Source of the DNA: Actinoalloteichus hoggarensis | GTDB lineage: Bacteria; Actinomycetota; Actinomycetes; Mycobacteriales; Pseudonocardiaceae | Length of the DNA: 64,000 nt | Reading direction: 5' to 3' | Assembly: GCF_002234535.1 (NCBI RefSeq) | Contig: NZ_CP022521.1 | Location: 4,898,001 to 4,962,000 of the forward strand | Shown here: positions 52,528 through 62,093 of the stretch, piece after piece | Layout of the letters: each line of letters begins with the position of its first letter | Position numbering within the stretch: position 1 is the first letter of the stretch | The notes under the pieces: generated by a model | Seen by the model: only the letters and a program-made list of their open reading frames with translations | Databases searched by the model: none | What the model was told of the DNA's origin: nothing | Made by a program: the position numbers and the translations under genes

Positions 52528-53373
52528 TCAGGCGCCTGAGCCGAGGCGCTGGGCGCCGAGCACGGAGAGCAGCCGCAACTTCTCGTAGCTGTCGGTGCCG
52601 GGGGTGGCGGTGAGCACCAGCAGGGACTGACCCTGCCCGAGATCGTGCAGAAGTTGGCACTGCATCTCCAGAATTCCCACCTCCGGATGCCGCAATCGCT
52701 TCTCCTGAGCGTGCGTGGTGCGCACCTCGTGTGCCTGCCAGAGTCGGGCGAACTCGGTGCTCTGGGCGAGCAGCGCGTCGACGACCGCGGCTGCACGGGA
52801 GCCGGCCCCGTGCTTGGCGTAGACGGTGCGGGCGTCGGCGGTGAAGGCCCGCGAGAGCGCCGCGTGGTCCTCGGCGGGATAGACCGCGCGGGACTCGGGG
52901 TGCAGGAACCAGCGGTAGACGATGCTGCGCATGAGCCCCTGGAATCGGGTCTCGTCGCCGAACAGCGCCGTCGCCGGCGGGGTCTGCACCAGCGTCTCGC
53001 CGATCTCCGTCATCACCTGGGCGGGCGTGTCGGCGAGCCGGTCCAGGACGCGCATGAGGCCCGGCGAGACGTGGTCACCGCGCAGTGCCCGAAGCGGCGC
53101 GTTGTGGCCCGCGAGCCGGAACAGGTGGTCGCGTTCGTCCAGGGTGAGTCGCAGGCCTCGCGCCATCGCCGTGAGCATCTGTTCGGACGGCTGCGGTCCT
53201 CGGCGCTGTTCGAGGCGGCCGTAGTAGTCGACCGACATGTCGCACAGCGCGGCGACCTCCTCGCGGCGGAGGCCCTGCGTGCGTCGGCGTGAGCCGCGGC
53301 CGAGTCCGACGTCCTCGGGCTGCAACGCCTCGCGCCTGCGGCGGAGGAAGTCGGCCAGCTGATCTCTGTCCAT
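52528..53373 (-). CDS. XRE-family regulator with MmyB-like domain
   Basis: A 281-residue regulator: an N-terminal helix-turn-helix (LGRGSRRRTQGLRREEVAAL then SVDYYGRLEQRRG, ~22-58) and a C-terminal MmyB-type ligand-binding PAS-like domain (RFQGLMRSIVYRWFLHPESR; LLHDLGQGQSLLVLTATPGT). Such proteins commonly sit next to and control SDR oxidoreductases, as here. ATG at 53373. It reads in the same direction as the upstream SDR gene with 125 bp between them. Confidence 0.9.
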   Translation of the reverse strand: MDRDQLADFLRRRREALQPEDVGLGRGSRRRTQGLRREEVAALCDMSVDYYGRLEQRRGPQPSEQMLTAMARGLRLTLDERDHLFRLAGHNAPLRALRGDHVSPGLMRVLDRLADTPAQVMTEIGETLVQTPPATALFGDETRFQGLMRSIVYRWFLHPESRAVYPAEDHAALSRAFTADARTVYAKHGAGSRAAAVVDALLAQSTEFARLWQAHEVRTTHAQEKRLRHPEVGILEMQCQLLHDLGQGQSLLVLTATPGTDSYEKLRLLSVLGAQRLGSGA

Positions 53374-53498
53374 CAGGCGGGTCTCCGAACGGGGGCGGGT
53401 GGTGTACGGGGGTCGCCGTCCCATGGTCGCCGGGTTTCGGCGGTCTGTGCGGGGATCGACGATCCCCGGCTCGGGCGCGATCGACTCGGCGGACGGGA

Positions 53499-54437
53499 TC
53501 AGGCCGGAAAGCGTACGCCGGTCAGCCGCTCCGACAGCTCCCAGATGCGTCTGCCGTCCTCCTCGCTCGCCAGGCGGGAGTACAGCGGCTGTTCGGCGGG
53601 CAGGCCGCTCAGCCGTAGGAATCCGCTCGGACCGTACAGGTGACCGCCCTGGGCCGCCGGGCTGGTCGCGGCGTACACGGCCGACAACGCGGCCGACTCC
53701 GCCGTGCCCGCCAGGATGCCCCGGCGGGAGAGGGCTCGAATCACCTTCACCCCGGTGGTGTCTCGCGCCCTGCCCATGCTCGGCTGCGCGGCCAGCAGGT
53801 TCGTGGGCGAGATTCCCGGCTGCGCCAACGTGCTTCGGATGCCCCAGCCGTGCCGGGCGCTGCGCCGGTGGAGTTCCACCGCGAACAGGCCGACCGCGAT
53901 CTTCGACGAGCTGTACGCCCCGCTCGCGTTGTATCCGCGCTCCCAGTTGAGGTCGTCCCAGTTCACCGAGCGCTCGTCGGCGGCGATGCTCACCTGGGTC
54001 GTCACGTGTGCCCTGGCGGCCCGCAGCAGGGGCGACAGCCGCGCGGTCAGGGCGAAATGACCGAGGTGATTGGTGACGAGCTGCAGTTCGAAGCCGTCGT
54101 CGGTGACCCGTCGACCGGGCGGCCTCATGACGCCCGCGTTGTTGATCTGGATGTCGAGCGGACGTCCGTCGCGAAGCAGCTCGTCGGCGAGCGCGGCCAC
54201 CGACGCGGGCGAGGAGAGATCGAGGCCGCGCACCTCCAGCCGCGCGCCCGGTGTGCGTTCCCTGATGCGCTGTGCGGCGGCGTCCCCCTTGGCCTGGTCG
54301 CGGACCGGCATCACGACCTCGGCTCCCGCCCTGGCGAGCCGGGCGGCGATGTTGAGGCCGATCCCGTCGCTCGCACCCGTGACGAGGGCGCGCTTCCCGG
54401 TGAGGTCCGGTACGGGGATGTCCATGGTCTTCGGCAA
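53499..54437 (-). CDS. Short-chain dehydrogenase/reductase
   Basis: A 312-residue classical-type SDR: cofactor motif TGASDGIG (~20-27), [10 protein letters not shown], and active site YSSSK with a Ser in the preceding strand (TQVSIAADE). The NADP-type Arg is suggested by [11 protein letters not shown]. Resembles retinol-dehydrogenase/WW-domain-like oxidoreductases; substrate unknown. The TTG at 54437 is chosen because AGGAGA lies ~7 nt upstream; an ATG at 54425 is too far from it. The XRE regulator follows on the same strand. Confidence 0.88.
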   Translation of the reverse strand: MPKTMDIPVPDLTGKRALVTGASDGIGLNIAARLARAGAEVVMPVRDQAKGDAAAQRIRERTPGARLEVRGLDLSSPASVAALADELLRDGRPLDIQINNAGVMRPPGRRVTDDGFELQLVTNHLGHFALTARLSPLLRAARAHVTTQVSIAADERSVNWDDLNWERGYNASGAYSSSKIAVGLFAVELHRRSARHGWGIRSTLAQPGISPTNLLAAQPSMGRARDTTGVKVIRALSRRGILAGTAESAALSAVYAATSPAAQGGHLYGPSGFLRLSGLPAEQPLYSRLASEEDGRRIWELSERLTGVRFPA

Positions 54438-55169
54438 TGGGATCTCTCCTGGAGTCGCACGAGCCGGTGGTTCGGCGCGATGTCACCCATGCTCGGCCGC
54501 CGCGGCGCGGTTGTTCAGGACTCGTCGAACCAGGGATCGCCGATCCCTGGCGGCCGTAGTGGGTACGACGGGGAGCCGGCGAGCCCGGCGGCGGAGCGAC
54601 CGCGCCGGCCGCCGGGGCCGTCTCGCCGGAAGCCGCGGCCGTCTTCCGCCGGGCCCTGCCCCGGCCCCGCGCGAGGCGATGACGATGAGCCGGCCCGCGC
54701 TTCCCGCCTGCCGCTGCCCGGGCGACCGGGCGACCGGGCGACCGGGCGACCGCCGGGCGGCGGCCGATTTCCACGACCCGTGCGGTTCGTGGGCGCTCAC
54801 CGTGTCCGCCTCGGCGTCGGAGGTGCCGAGGCAGGCATCCCGGCCTGGCCGTCGTCCGTGCGCTCGGGCGGCGGTCGCCGGCAGTACGGGCGCGGTCGAT
54901 CCGCCGCAGGCACGGCCGCGCGGACACGACCAGCCCATCACCGACAAGACCGGCCCATCCCGGACACGGTCGATCCGTCTCGGACGCGATCGACCCACCC
55001 GCACCCGACCAGCTCGCCGCGGACGAGGCCGCCGTCGTCGAATCAGACTCACCACAGAGGACGGCCCGGCCACCGCCGGCTCGGCCGGTTCACCGCAGGT
55101 CGTCCCGTCGTCCGTCGAGGCCCGGTGCCGCCCGAGCTCGGGCGGCATCGGGAGGGGGCCGTCACGTCC
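54438..55169. other. Gene-free stretch
   Basis: About 730 bp. No frame with domain or codon support. Contains the 8-bp tandem repeat at 54720-54751; otherwise nothing recognised. Confidence 0.4.
54720..54751. repeat. Four tandem copies of an 8-bp unit
   Basis: GGGCGACC is repeated four times without interruption. It lies in non-coding DNA and probably reflects slippage; copy number may vary between isolates. Confidence 0.6.
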
Positions 55170-56078
55170 TCAGGCGCGTCGCCGGATCAGCTCGGCCAAG
55201 GCCGTCCGTGTGGCCAGGGTGAGCGGATGCCGGGGCCCGAGTCGTCGACGGCGGGCGGTGAGCGCCCGGACGAAGAGCCGTTCCGCCTCCGCGTCGTCAC
55301 CGCGGGCCGCCACGATGACCGCGAGGCCGTGCCGGGTGCTCGCGGTCAGGGGGTCGTCGTCGCCGAGCAGGCGGGTCCTGCCGTCGAGGACGATGCGGAG
55401 ATGCGTCTCGGCCTCGTCGGATCGATCCAGGCCTGCCAGCAGTTGAGCCAGGTTGTTCCGGACGCTGAGCGTGTGGGGGTGCAGTGCGCCCAGTTCCCTC
55501 GCCCGGGACGCCAGCACCTCGGTGAAGAGCCGTGTCGCCTCGTCGGGGCGGCCTGCCGCCGCCAGGGCCGCCGCCAGGTTGTTGCGAATGCTGAGGGTGT
55601 CCGGATGCTCGTCGCCTCGGGTCCGCGCGACGGAGGGCAGCACTTCCCGCAGGATCTCGACCGCCTCGGCTGTCCTGCCGTATTCGCCGAGTGTCCGGGC
55701 GAGGTCGTTGTGGGCGAGGACCGTGTCCGGGTGATCGGGACCGAGCAGTCGGCTGTGGAGCGCGATGCGCTGCCGATGGTGCTGTTCGGCGTCGGGGCCC
55801 GACCGGTCGCGCAGGCTGCGGGCCAGCGCGCTCGTCGCCTCGAAGTCCACGTTCCCGTCGGGGTCGAGGTCGGGCGGAGAGCGGTATGCGGCCCCGCCGC
55901 GGCGGATCGGTCCCGCGAGGGCGATGAGGCCGAGCAGGCCCAGCCACCAGGCGAAGACCTGCGGCGCGGCGGTGAACACCGCGACGACGAGGGCGAGCAC
56001 CGTGGCGAGGGCCGCGAGGACGACGTCGCGGCCGATCACGCGTCGCCGTCCCGCGGTCGCCGCCCAGGGCGGTGTCAT
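55170..56078 (-). CDS. Membrane-anchored TPR protein
   Basis: A 302-residue protein with two hydrophobic stretches near the N terminus (VVLAALATVLALVVAVFTAA and FAWWLGLLGLIALAGPI) followed by about four to five kinesin-light-chain-type tetratricopeptide repeats (residues ~100-290; LGPDHPDTVLAHNDLARTLG, HPDTLSIRNNLAAALAAAGR, HPHTLSVRNNLAQLL, LGPRHPLTLATRTALAEL). Such repeats bind peptides, here on one side of the membrane. ATG 56078 has AGGAC upstream. A longer N terminus from GTG ~56108 is possible. Partner unknown. Confidence 0.8.
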   Translation of the reverse strand: MTPPWAATAGRRRVIGRDVVLAALATVLALVVAVFTAAPQVFAWWLGLLGLIALAGPIRRGGAAYRSPPDLDPDGNVDFEATSALARSLRDRSGPDAEQHHRQRIALHSRLLGPDHPDTVLAHNDLARTLGEYGRTAEAVEILREVLPSVARTRGDEHPDTLSIRNNLAAALAAAGRPDEATRLFTEVLASRARELGALHPHTLSVRNNLAQLLAGLDRSDEAETHLRIVLDGRTRLLGDDDPLTASTRHGLAVIVAARGDDAEAERLFVRALTARRRRLGPRHPLTLATRTALAELIRRRA

Positions 56079-56879
56079 GACGTCCTGGGCGGCACCAGAA
56101 TGAGTCACCCGTCGACTATGGCACGGGCTGACACTCCATTGAGGACACAAGTCGGTCGCGGTCGCCGCGGGCCGGATGCCCTCGGCACGGCGGTCTGGTG
56201 CGCTCACGGCGACGCCCCAGCGCTTCGGCAGCAGCGGCCGGACGCTCCGGAGACAGTCGTCGGACACCCGACAGCTCCACGATCGAACGCCCCGGACGGC
56301 AACCGCCACCCCCTTCCGGAGACGGCCGTCCGACACCGACACCACCACCGATCCCGATCGGCAGTGGTCGGGTGCCTTCGCGGTGGCGGTGCGCGGCAGG
56401 CATCTCGGGGTTCGCCCGCGGTGTCGACGTCGTCGGCACCGCCGATCCGCGCACGGCCGACACCACACCGCATCGCACCACACCGCGCCCCGCGCGCCCG
56501 GCCGCGCCTCGCCGCACCGCAACGCAACGCCCCGTTCCGCCCCGCACCCCGCATCAGGCCGCGCCAGATCTCGTCGCACCGCGCTCGCCGCTCCTCGACG
56601 GTGCGACGGCACCGATCGCGGGCCGGCCCGCCGCACGACGGACCGCCGTGTGACGGCCGGCCCACCGGTTCGGGGCCGGTCGACCACCCGTTGTGGTGAT
56701 CTTGGGTCGAGAAGACTGCTGTCCCTCAGCCCGGCACTCCACGATTCCGGTGGCAGGAGAAGCGCAAGCGGCGGCTTCGGTGCTGCCAGGGCCTCTCCTC
56801 GCCGGGACGCGCGTCGATCGATTCGGCGTGTCCCTTTTCATCGCGCGTCGCGCACGTCGGGCGCGCCGAGGTAACGGGA
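56079..56879. other. Gene-free stretch
   Basis: About 800 bp between divergent TPR and NHL-repeat genes. Several long frames are open but all are compositional shadows (Arg/Pro/Thr-rich). It must hold both promoters; nothing else recognised. Confidence 0.4.
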
Positions 56880-58238
56880 GTGTCAGTCATGACAGGCTCG
56901 ATGACATCCAGGCCGGGATCGACGGGCGGGACGGACGCGGTGGTCACCACCGTCGCCGGTGTCGGCACCGGCGGATCCGATGAGGACAGGGACGGGCGGG
57001 CCGTCCGCACGCAACTACGGCGTCCGACCGGGATCGCGGTCGACGCGGCACGCAAGATCGTCTACATCGCCGACGCGGGAAACCATCGGGTGCGCCGCAT
57101 CCAGCACGGCGTGATCACCACGGTGGCGGGCACCGGCGAGGCGGGCTCGGGCGGTGACGGCGGCGCCGCCGTGGCGGCGAGGCTGGCCTCGCCTACCGGG
57201 GTCGCCGTCGACGACAACGGAATCCTCTACATCGCCGACCGAGACAACCACCGCGTCCGCCGCGTCGACCACACCGGACACATCACCACCGTCGCGGGCA
57301 CCGGCGAGCCGGGGCCGGGCGGTGACGGCGGCGCCGCCGTGGCGGCGAGGCTGGCCTCGCCTACCGGGGTCGCCGTCGACGACAACGGAATCCTCTACAT
57401 CGCCGACCGAGACAACCACCGCGTCCGCCGCGTCGACCACACCGGACACATCACCACCGTCGCGGGCGGCGGCGCGGCCGTGCGGGATCGGCTCGTGGAG
57501 CCGACGGCGATCGCGGTGGATCGGGCGGGCGTGGTCTACGTCGCCGAGTACGGGGCGGATCGGGTCAGCCGGATCGAGCCCGGCGGCACGGTCACGACGA
57601 TCGCGGGTCGGGGAGTCGACGACGACCGCGCCGGTTCGCGGCTGTGCGGGCCGTGCGGGGTGGCGGTGGGCGGCGACGGCGACGTCTACATCGCCGACAC
57701 CGGCGGTCACCGCGTCCGCAAGCTCGCGGCGGGCGTCCTGCGCACCGTCGCGGGCACCGGGCTTCCGGGGCGCGGCGAGCTGGGCGGCCGGGCAGTCACG
57801 ACGCCGTTCGATTCGCCGCGCGGTGTCGCGGTCGACGAGTTCGGCAACGTCTTCGTGGCCGACACGGGCAGCCATCGGATTCGCAAGATCACGCTCGTGG
57901 ACCGCGTCGCGACGGTCGGCGGCGACGGGCAGCGGCCCGCACCGGGCTCGATCTTCCCCCGGCCGCTCACGGTGCGGATCACCAGGGAGGGCAGGCCGGT
58001 GATCGCCGTGCCGGTCACGTTCACCATCACCGGCGACACCACGTCGGGCGCTCGGTTCAGCGAGTCGACGCCGACGCGGTGGGTGGCGAGGACGAACCTG
58101 GCCGGGGAGGCCGCCGCGGAGCTGACGGCGGGTCCCACGCCCGGCACGGTGCGCATCGAGGCGGCCGTCGGCATCCGGGTCGCCGCCTTCACCGCCGCCG
58201 TGGAGTCGCCGCGGGCGGCGGCGAGCCCGGCCCGATGA
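56880..58238 (+). CDS. NHL-repeat protein with Ig-like tail
   Basis: A 452-residue protein: about six NHL propeller units (residues ~20-345), each with a GVAVD then YIADRDNHRVRRV-like core and TTVAGTG close, then a region ~360-440 (PRPLTVRITREGRPVIAVPV, GEAAAELTAGPTPGTVRIEA) resembling an invasin/Big_1-type Ig domain. NHL propellers bind proteins or nucleic acid. There is no clear signal peptide, so its location is uncertain. Units 2 and 3 are identical at DNA level over 152 bp. GTG 56880 follows GAGG; an ATG at 56889 is an alternative. Convergent with the exporter downstream. Confidence 0.8.
   Translation: MSVMTGSMTSRPGSTGGTDAVVTTVAGVGTGGSDEDRDGRAVRTQLRRPTGIAVDAARKIVYIADAGNHRVRRIQHGVITTVAGTGEAGSGGDGGAAVAARLASPTGVAVDDNGILYIADRDNHRVRRVDHTGHITTVAGTGEPGPGGDGGAAVAARLASPTGVAVDDNGILYIADRDNHRVRRVDHTGHITTVAGGGAAVRDRLVEPTAIAVDRAGVVYVAEYGADRVSRIEPGGTVTTIAGRGVDDDRAGSRLCGPCGVAVGGDGDVYIADTGGHRVRKLAAGVLRTVAGTGLPGRGELGGRAVTTPFDSPRGVAVDEFGNVFVADTGSHRIRKITLVDRVATVGGDGQRPAPGSIFPRPLTVRITREGRPVIAVPVTFTITGDTTSGARFSESTPTRWVARTNLAGEAAAELTAGPTPGTVRIEAAVGIRVAAFTAAVESPRAAASPAR
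57148..57467 (+). repeat. Exact 152-bp direct repeat inside the NHL gene
   Basis: 57148-57299 and 57316-57467 are identical with a period of 168 bp (56 codons), so one NHL unit was duplicated in frame. Third positions are also identical, which implies a recent event or gene conversion. Confidence 0.9.
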
Positions 58239-58360
58239 GCGGCGGCGTCAGAACACCGAGCACCGCACGACGGCGCTGATCGCGAAGCGGCACCCCGATC
58301 TCCGCCGACGTCCCGCGGACTCGACGTCGACCCCTGCCCGACGTCGCGTCGGTCTTCACC

Positions 58361-58400
58361 GGCACGCACGCCTGCGGCTCATGCCGCAGGCGTGCGTGTC
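58361..58400. terminator. Bidirectional terminator
   Basis: A perfect 16-bp stem (58363-58378 with 58383-58398) around TCAT, extendable by two pairs to 58361/58400. It lies between the convergent NHL gene and the exporter whose stop is at 58404, so it serves either strand. Confidence 0.85.
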
Positions 58401-58403
58401 GCC

Positions 58404-59975
58404 TCAGACGTGCACCACCGGCCCGCTCTCCGCCTCGCCCCTGCTGAGGAAGAGCGCCAGGCCCGCCGCGACCAGTGCCACGGCCGCGCCGACGGTGAAG
58501 GCGAAGCCCATCCCGTCGAGGAAGGCGGCGTGGCTGGCGGAGGCCGTCGCGGCGGCGACCTCGGCGCTCGCCCCGTCGGGGATCACCGGCACCGCCTGCG
58601 ACACCTGGCTGCGCATGCCTTCGATCTCGCCCGCGCCGGGCGCGGGGAGTCCGGCCTCGACGAACCGGTCCGGCAGCGACGCCGCCACCCGGCCGCCGAG
58701 CAGCGCGCCGAGCACCGCGGTGCCCAGGGAGCCGCCGAGCTGCATGGCGGCCTGCTGCATCCCGCCTGCGACGCCGGAGAGCCGCATCGGCGCGTTGCCC
58801 ACGATCGCGTCGGTCGCCGCGACCATCACCACGCCGAGGCCGCCGCCGAGCAGCAGGAACAGCGATCCGGTCGTGACGGGTCCGGTGTCACCGTCCACCA
58901 GCGACATCCCGAACAGCGCGACGGCGGTGGCGAGGAGGCCGAGGGCGGCGGGCAGCCGGATGCCGAACCGTTCGATGATCCGACCTGCCACGGGCGGGCC
59001 GAAGGCGAGCATCACCGACAGCGGCATGACCCGCAGCCCGGTCTCCAGCGCGGTGAGGCCCTGGACGCCCTGGAAGTAGAAGGTCAGGAAGAACATCGAG
59101 CCGAACATCGCCAACGCCATGAGCAGGGTGAGGACCGTGCCGATCGACAGCGAGGCGGAGCGGAAGATGCTCAGCGGCAGCAGCGGCTCGCGCACTCTGC
59201 TCTGCCACCAGACGAACGCGCAGGCGATGACCAGGCCCGTGGCGGCGGAGCCGAGGGTCACCGGGTGCGTCCAGCCCTCTTCCGGTGCACTCACCAGGGC
59301 GAAGACGACGCCGAACATCGCCACCGAGAGCAGCAGGATGCCCACGACGTCGAAGCGGGAGTCCGGGTCGACGGCGTGGTTGGCGGGCAGCAGGCGCAGG
59401 CCGAGGACCACGGCGATCACCGCGATGGGGACGTTGACGAAGAACACGGCCTGCCAGCTCACGGCGGAGACGAGGACGCCGCCGGCGATCGGACCGGCTG
59501 CGGTGGAGGCGCCGATCAGGCCGGAGAACACGCCGATCGCCCGGTTGAGCTTCTCCTTCGGGAAGCTCAGGCGGAGTAGTCCGAGCGCCGACGGGATGAT
59601 GGCGGAGCCGAAGGCGCCTTGCAGGATGCGCAGTCCGATGAGCGCCGGGATGCCCTGGGAGAGGCCGATCGCCAGGGAGGTGGCGCCGAAACCGATCACT
59701 CCGATGAAGTAGACGCGGCGATGGCCGAAGCGGTCGCCGAACTTCCCCGAGGTGATCAGGAAGACGGCGAGGCCGAGCAGGTAACCGTGGGTGACCCACT
59801 GGAGCTCGGCGAGCGTCGTGCCGAGGTCGGCGCCGATCGCGGGGTTGGCCACGGCGACGATGGTGCCGTCGACGGCCACCATCATCACCCCGAAGCTGAT
59901 CGCGACGAGGGTCGCCCAGGGGTTGACCTTGGACGCCTTCGGCGGCGCGTGAGCATCGGCGGTGGGCAGGCTCAT
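58404..59975 (-). CDS. DHA2-family MFS drug exporter
   Basis: A 523-residue 14-helix antiporter: helix 1 FGVMMVAVDGTIVAVANPAI, GKFGDRFGHRRVYFIGVIG motif A, AAGPIAGGVLVSAVSWQAVF in helix 5. It belongs to a different branch from the pair at 9-12 kb. ATG 59975 follows AGGAC. It is divergent from the TetR gene at 60090 with an inverted repeat between, so expression is probably drug-inducible. Specific substrate unknown. Confidence 0.92.
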   Translation of the reverse strand: MSLPTADAHAPPKASKVNPWATLVAISFGVMMVAVDGTIVAVANPAIGADLGTTLAELQWVTHGYLLGLAVFLITSGKFGDRFGHRRVYFIGVIGFGATSLAIGLSQGIPALIGLRILQGAFGSAIIPSALGLLRLSFPKEKLNRAIGVFSGLIGASTAAGPIAGGVLVSAVSWQAVFFVNVPIAVIAVVLGLRLLPANHAVDPDSRFDVVGILLLSVAMFGVVFALVSAPEEGWTHPVTLGSAATGLVIACAFVWWQSRVREPLLPLSIFRSASLSIGTVLTLLMALAMFGSMFFLTFYFQGVQGLTALETGLRVMPLSVMLAFGPPVAGRIIERFGIRLPAALGLLATAVALFGMSLVDGDTGPVTTGSLFLLLGGGLGVVMVAATDAIVGNAPMRLSGVAGGMQQAAMQLGGSLGTAVLGALLGGRVAASLPDRFVEAGLPAPGAGEIEGMRSQVSQAVPVIPDGASAEVAAATASASHAAFLDGMGFAFTVGAAVALVAAGLALFLSRGEAESGPVVHV

Positions 59976-60011
59976 GAACGTCCTCACTTTCGGTGAGCCG
60001 TCGGACACGAA

Positions 60012-60045
60012 ATGGCAATCGCTGACTCTTGACATAGAATGCCAT
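60012..60045. promoter_or_regulatory. Inverted repeat in the exporter/TetR gap
   Basis: ATGGCA at 60012-60017 and TGCCAT at 60040-60045 form a spaced inverted repeat (22-bp spacer); a consensus -35 TTGACA lies between at 60029-60034. This is the expected position of the TetR operator. Confidence 0.5.
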
Positions 60046-60089
60046 AACTTGCCCGACCCGATACCCTCCTTTTCAGGAGGCGATGTCCC

Positions 60090-60734
60090 ATGGAGGATTC
60101 GGCCGCGGTCCTGAGCCTTCGGGAACGCAAGAAGGCGCGGACTCATGAGGCGCTGATCGACACGGCCCTGCGGCTGTTCGCCCAGCGCGGGTTCGCCACG
60201 ACCACCACCGAGGAGATCGCGGCCGCCTGCGAGGTGTCGCAGCGCACGTTCTTCCGCTACTTCAACAGCAAGGAGGACGTCGTCACCGCCGTCGAGGACA
60301 CGGTGGACGACGACTTCCTCCAGCGGTTCCGGGAGCGCCCGGTGGAGGAACACCCGCTCGTCTCGCTGCGGACGGCCGCGTTGGCCACCTGGGGAAGCCT
60401 GGACGAGGCCGTCTCGCGACGGCAGACGCTGGCGGCACGGCTCTGCGAGGAGAATCCGGCGCTGCTCGCGGCGCAGCTGCGGCGTCGAGACGAACGGCAG
60501 GCGATGATCGTCGACGAGATCGTCCGACGCAGCGGCCGGTCGAGCCGGGAGGTGGTGCTGCGGGCCTGGCTGGCGGTGGGCGCCTTCACCACGGCGATCC
60601 GGGTGGCGCACGGCATGCTGTGCGGCCGGGCCGGGCCTGCGCCCGCCGACCTGTGTGAGGCGATCGAGCTGACCCTCGATCTGCTGCCGTCCTCGCTGAC
60701 CACGGAGTGGCACCTGCCCGGCTCCGCCGACTGA
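60090..60734 (+). CDS. TetR-family repressor
   Basis: A 214-residue TetR regulator: ALIDTALRLFAQRGFATTTT, EEIAAACEVSQRTFFRYFNS then KEDVVTAVED is a textbook TetR helix-turn-helix (~19-63), followed by a helical ligand domain. ATG at 60090 is preceded by AGGAGG at 9 nt. Divergent from the DHA2 exporter, its likely target. Confidence 0.92.
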   Translation: MEDSAAVLSLRERKKARTHEALIDTALRLFAQRGFATTTTEEIAAACEVSQRTFFRYFNSKEDVVTAVEDTVDDDFLQRFRERPVEEHPLVSLRTAALATWGSLDEAVSRRQTLAARLCEENPALLAAQLRRRDERQAMIVDEIVRRSGRSSREVVLRAWLAVGAFTTAIRVAHGMLCGRAGPAPADLCEAIELTLDLLPSSLTTEWHLPGSAD

Positions 60735-60757
60735 GGCCGAGGCCCCGCGGCGGCCTC
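60733..60757 (+). terminator. Hairpin at the TetR stop
   Basis: GAGGCCG (60733-60739) pairs with CGGCCTC (60751-60757) around an 11-nt loop and overlaps the TGA stop. Short; may or may not terminate. Confidence 0.35.
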
Positions 60758-60942
60758 CGCGTCCCGCCGGTCGGCGACCCCTCCCGCAGGCGGCGCCCGC
60801 CACGGGTTCGAGGCCGCCGTCGGCATGGCGCCGCCGATCATCACCGGCGCGAGCCGGGTGCCGCCGAACACGGCACGGCCCCGCCGAGTACGGCGCCGGG
60901 ACACGCCGCGATCAGCGGAAACGCGGGCACCCGGCGGGCGTC

Positions 60943-61599
60943 TCAGCCGCCCCCGCCGCCGCCGCTGCCGGCCACCACGACCTGACGTTCCTCGACGGCC
61001 TTGCGCACCGCGAGGGCGGTGGGGCCGACGTGGGCACGCAGCTCCGCGAGCCGGGCACGGTGCCGCCGCCGTTCTCCCCCGGAGAGGACCGTGGGCAGCT
61101 GCCCTTCCGCGGCCAGCGACACCATCGCCGCGTCCTGCCGGTCGACCCGCTCCACCGGCACGTCCTCCCGCAGGACCTCGGTCACCCGGCGACGCAGCTC
61201 CTCGACGATCTCCGGCCGCAGCACCTCGACGCGCCTGGCAGGCAGGATGACCAGTGTCCGGCCCTGCGACTCCCGGATGAGGCCTGCGTCGGCCAACTGC
61301 TCGCCGACCCCGTCGACGGCGGCCCTGCCGTGGCGCCGCACCCACCACTTCCAGGCGCGCGGCTTCTCCTCGGCGACGGCGGCGAGCAGATCTCCCTGGA
61401 GCCGGTCGGTCGGGGTGACGCCGGAGTCGACCGTGGCGGGCCTGCCGTTCTCGTCGGTCAGGAGCCCGGCGGTGAGAAGCTGATCGAGGGCGGCGGCACG
61501 CAGCACCAGCCCGAGGTAATCGCGGTTCACGAGCCGCTGCCGCCGGAGGTCGCAGGCGAGCAGGTAGAGCCGGGGCGCGAGAGTCTCTGGAACATCCAC
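60943..61599 (-). CDS. GPP34-family phospholipid-binding protein
   Basis: A 218-residue GPP34/GOLPH3-like protein: LAPRLYLLACDLRRQRLVNR, LVLRAAALDQLLTAGLLTDE, and later RDDVPVERVDRQDAAMVSLA-type helices. Actinomycetes carry many such proteins, presumed to bind anionic phospholipids at the membrane; the role is not established. The C terminus ends in six glycines. GTG 61599 (GGAAG upstream) was chosen; the frame is open 63 codons further but that part is Arg/Gly-rich. Confidence 0.82.
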   Translation of the reverse strand: MDVPETLAPRLYLLACDLRRQRLVNRDYLGLVLRAAALDQLLTAGLLTDENGRPATVDSGVTPTDRLQGDLLAAVAEEKPRAWKWWVRRHGRAAVDGVGEQLADAGLIRESQGRTLVILPARRVEVLRPEIVEELRRRVTEVLREDVPVERVDRQDAAMVSLAAEGQLPTVLSGGERRRHRARLAELRAHVGPTALAVRKAVEERQVVVAGSGGGGGG

Positions 61600-62093
61600 G
61601 GCACCAATCTTCCGGTGTCCGCCCCGCCGAGCGCCGAAGAGTCCGTGAATCGGTTCGTGCCGCGTGGTCGGGGCTGCCGAGAGCGCCGCGCTCCGGCCGC
61701 CTCGTCCGCGCCGTCCCCGCCTGCCCTGCCCGTCCATACTGTCTGTCCGCGTCGCCGTCTGTCCGCACTGCCCGTCCGCGCTGCCCACCGGTACCGCCCC
61801 GTCTCAAACCGGCACGCCCGGCGGTGCATCTCGGCGCAGGCAGGCGCGGTCCGGAGGACCGTCGACGCAGGCACGGCTGCTCCCGGGCCGACGGGACAGG
61901 CGAGCCGTCACGGCCGACCGCGGCGGCCGAGCGGATCGGCATCGCCGCGAAGTGCCCGGAATATCCCTGGTCATTACACTCGAACAGATCACACCATCAC
62001 CCGATACGGTGATCCCTCCGCCATGCGGAACCGGTGCAGCCGGTCGAGCAGGCGGCGTACCCATGAACGAGCGTGCCAGCCAGGAGGCCGAAG
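61600..62093. other. Gene-free stretch
   Basis: About 490 bp between divergent GPP34 and methyltransferase genes; must hold both promoters. No recognised motif. Confidence 0.4.

Noticed and set aside
54720-54751. 8-bp tandem repeat as a functional element
   Set aside because: Short GC-rich slippage-type repeat in non-coding DNA with no neighbouring signal.
53640-56699. 1,019-residue plus-strand frame
   Set aside because: Runs through the SDR and TPR genes antisense; no domain and shadow composition.
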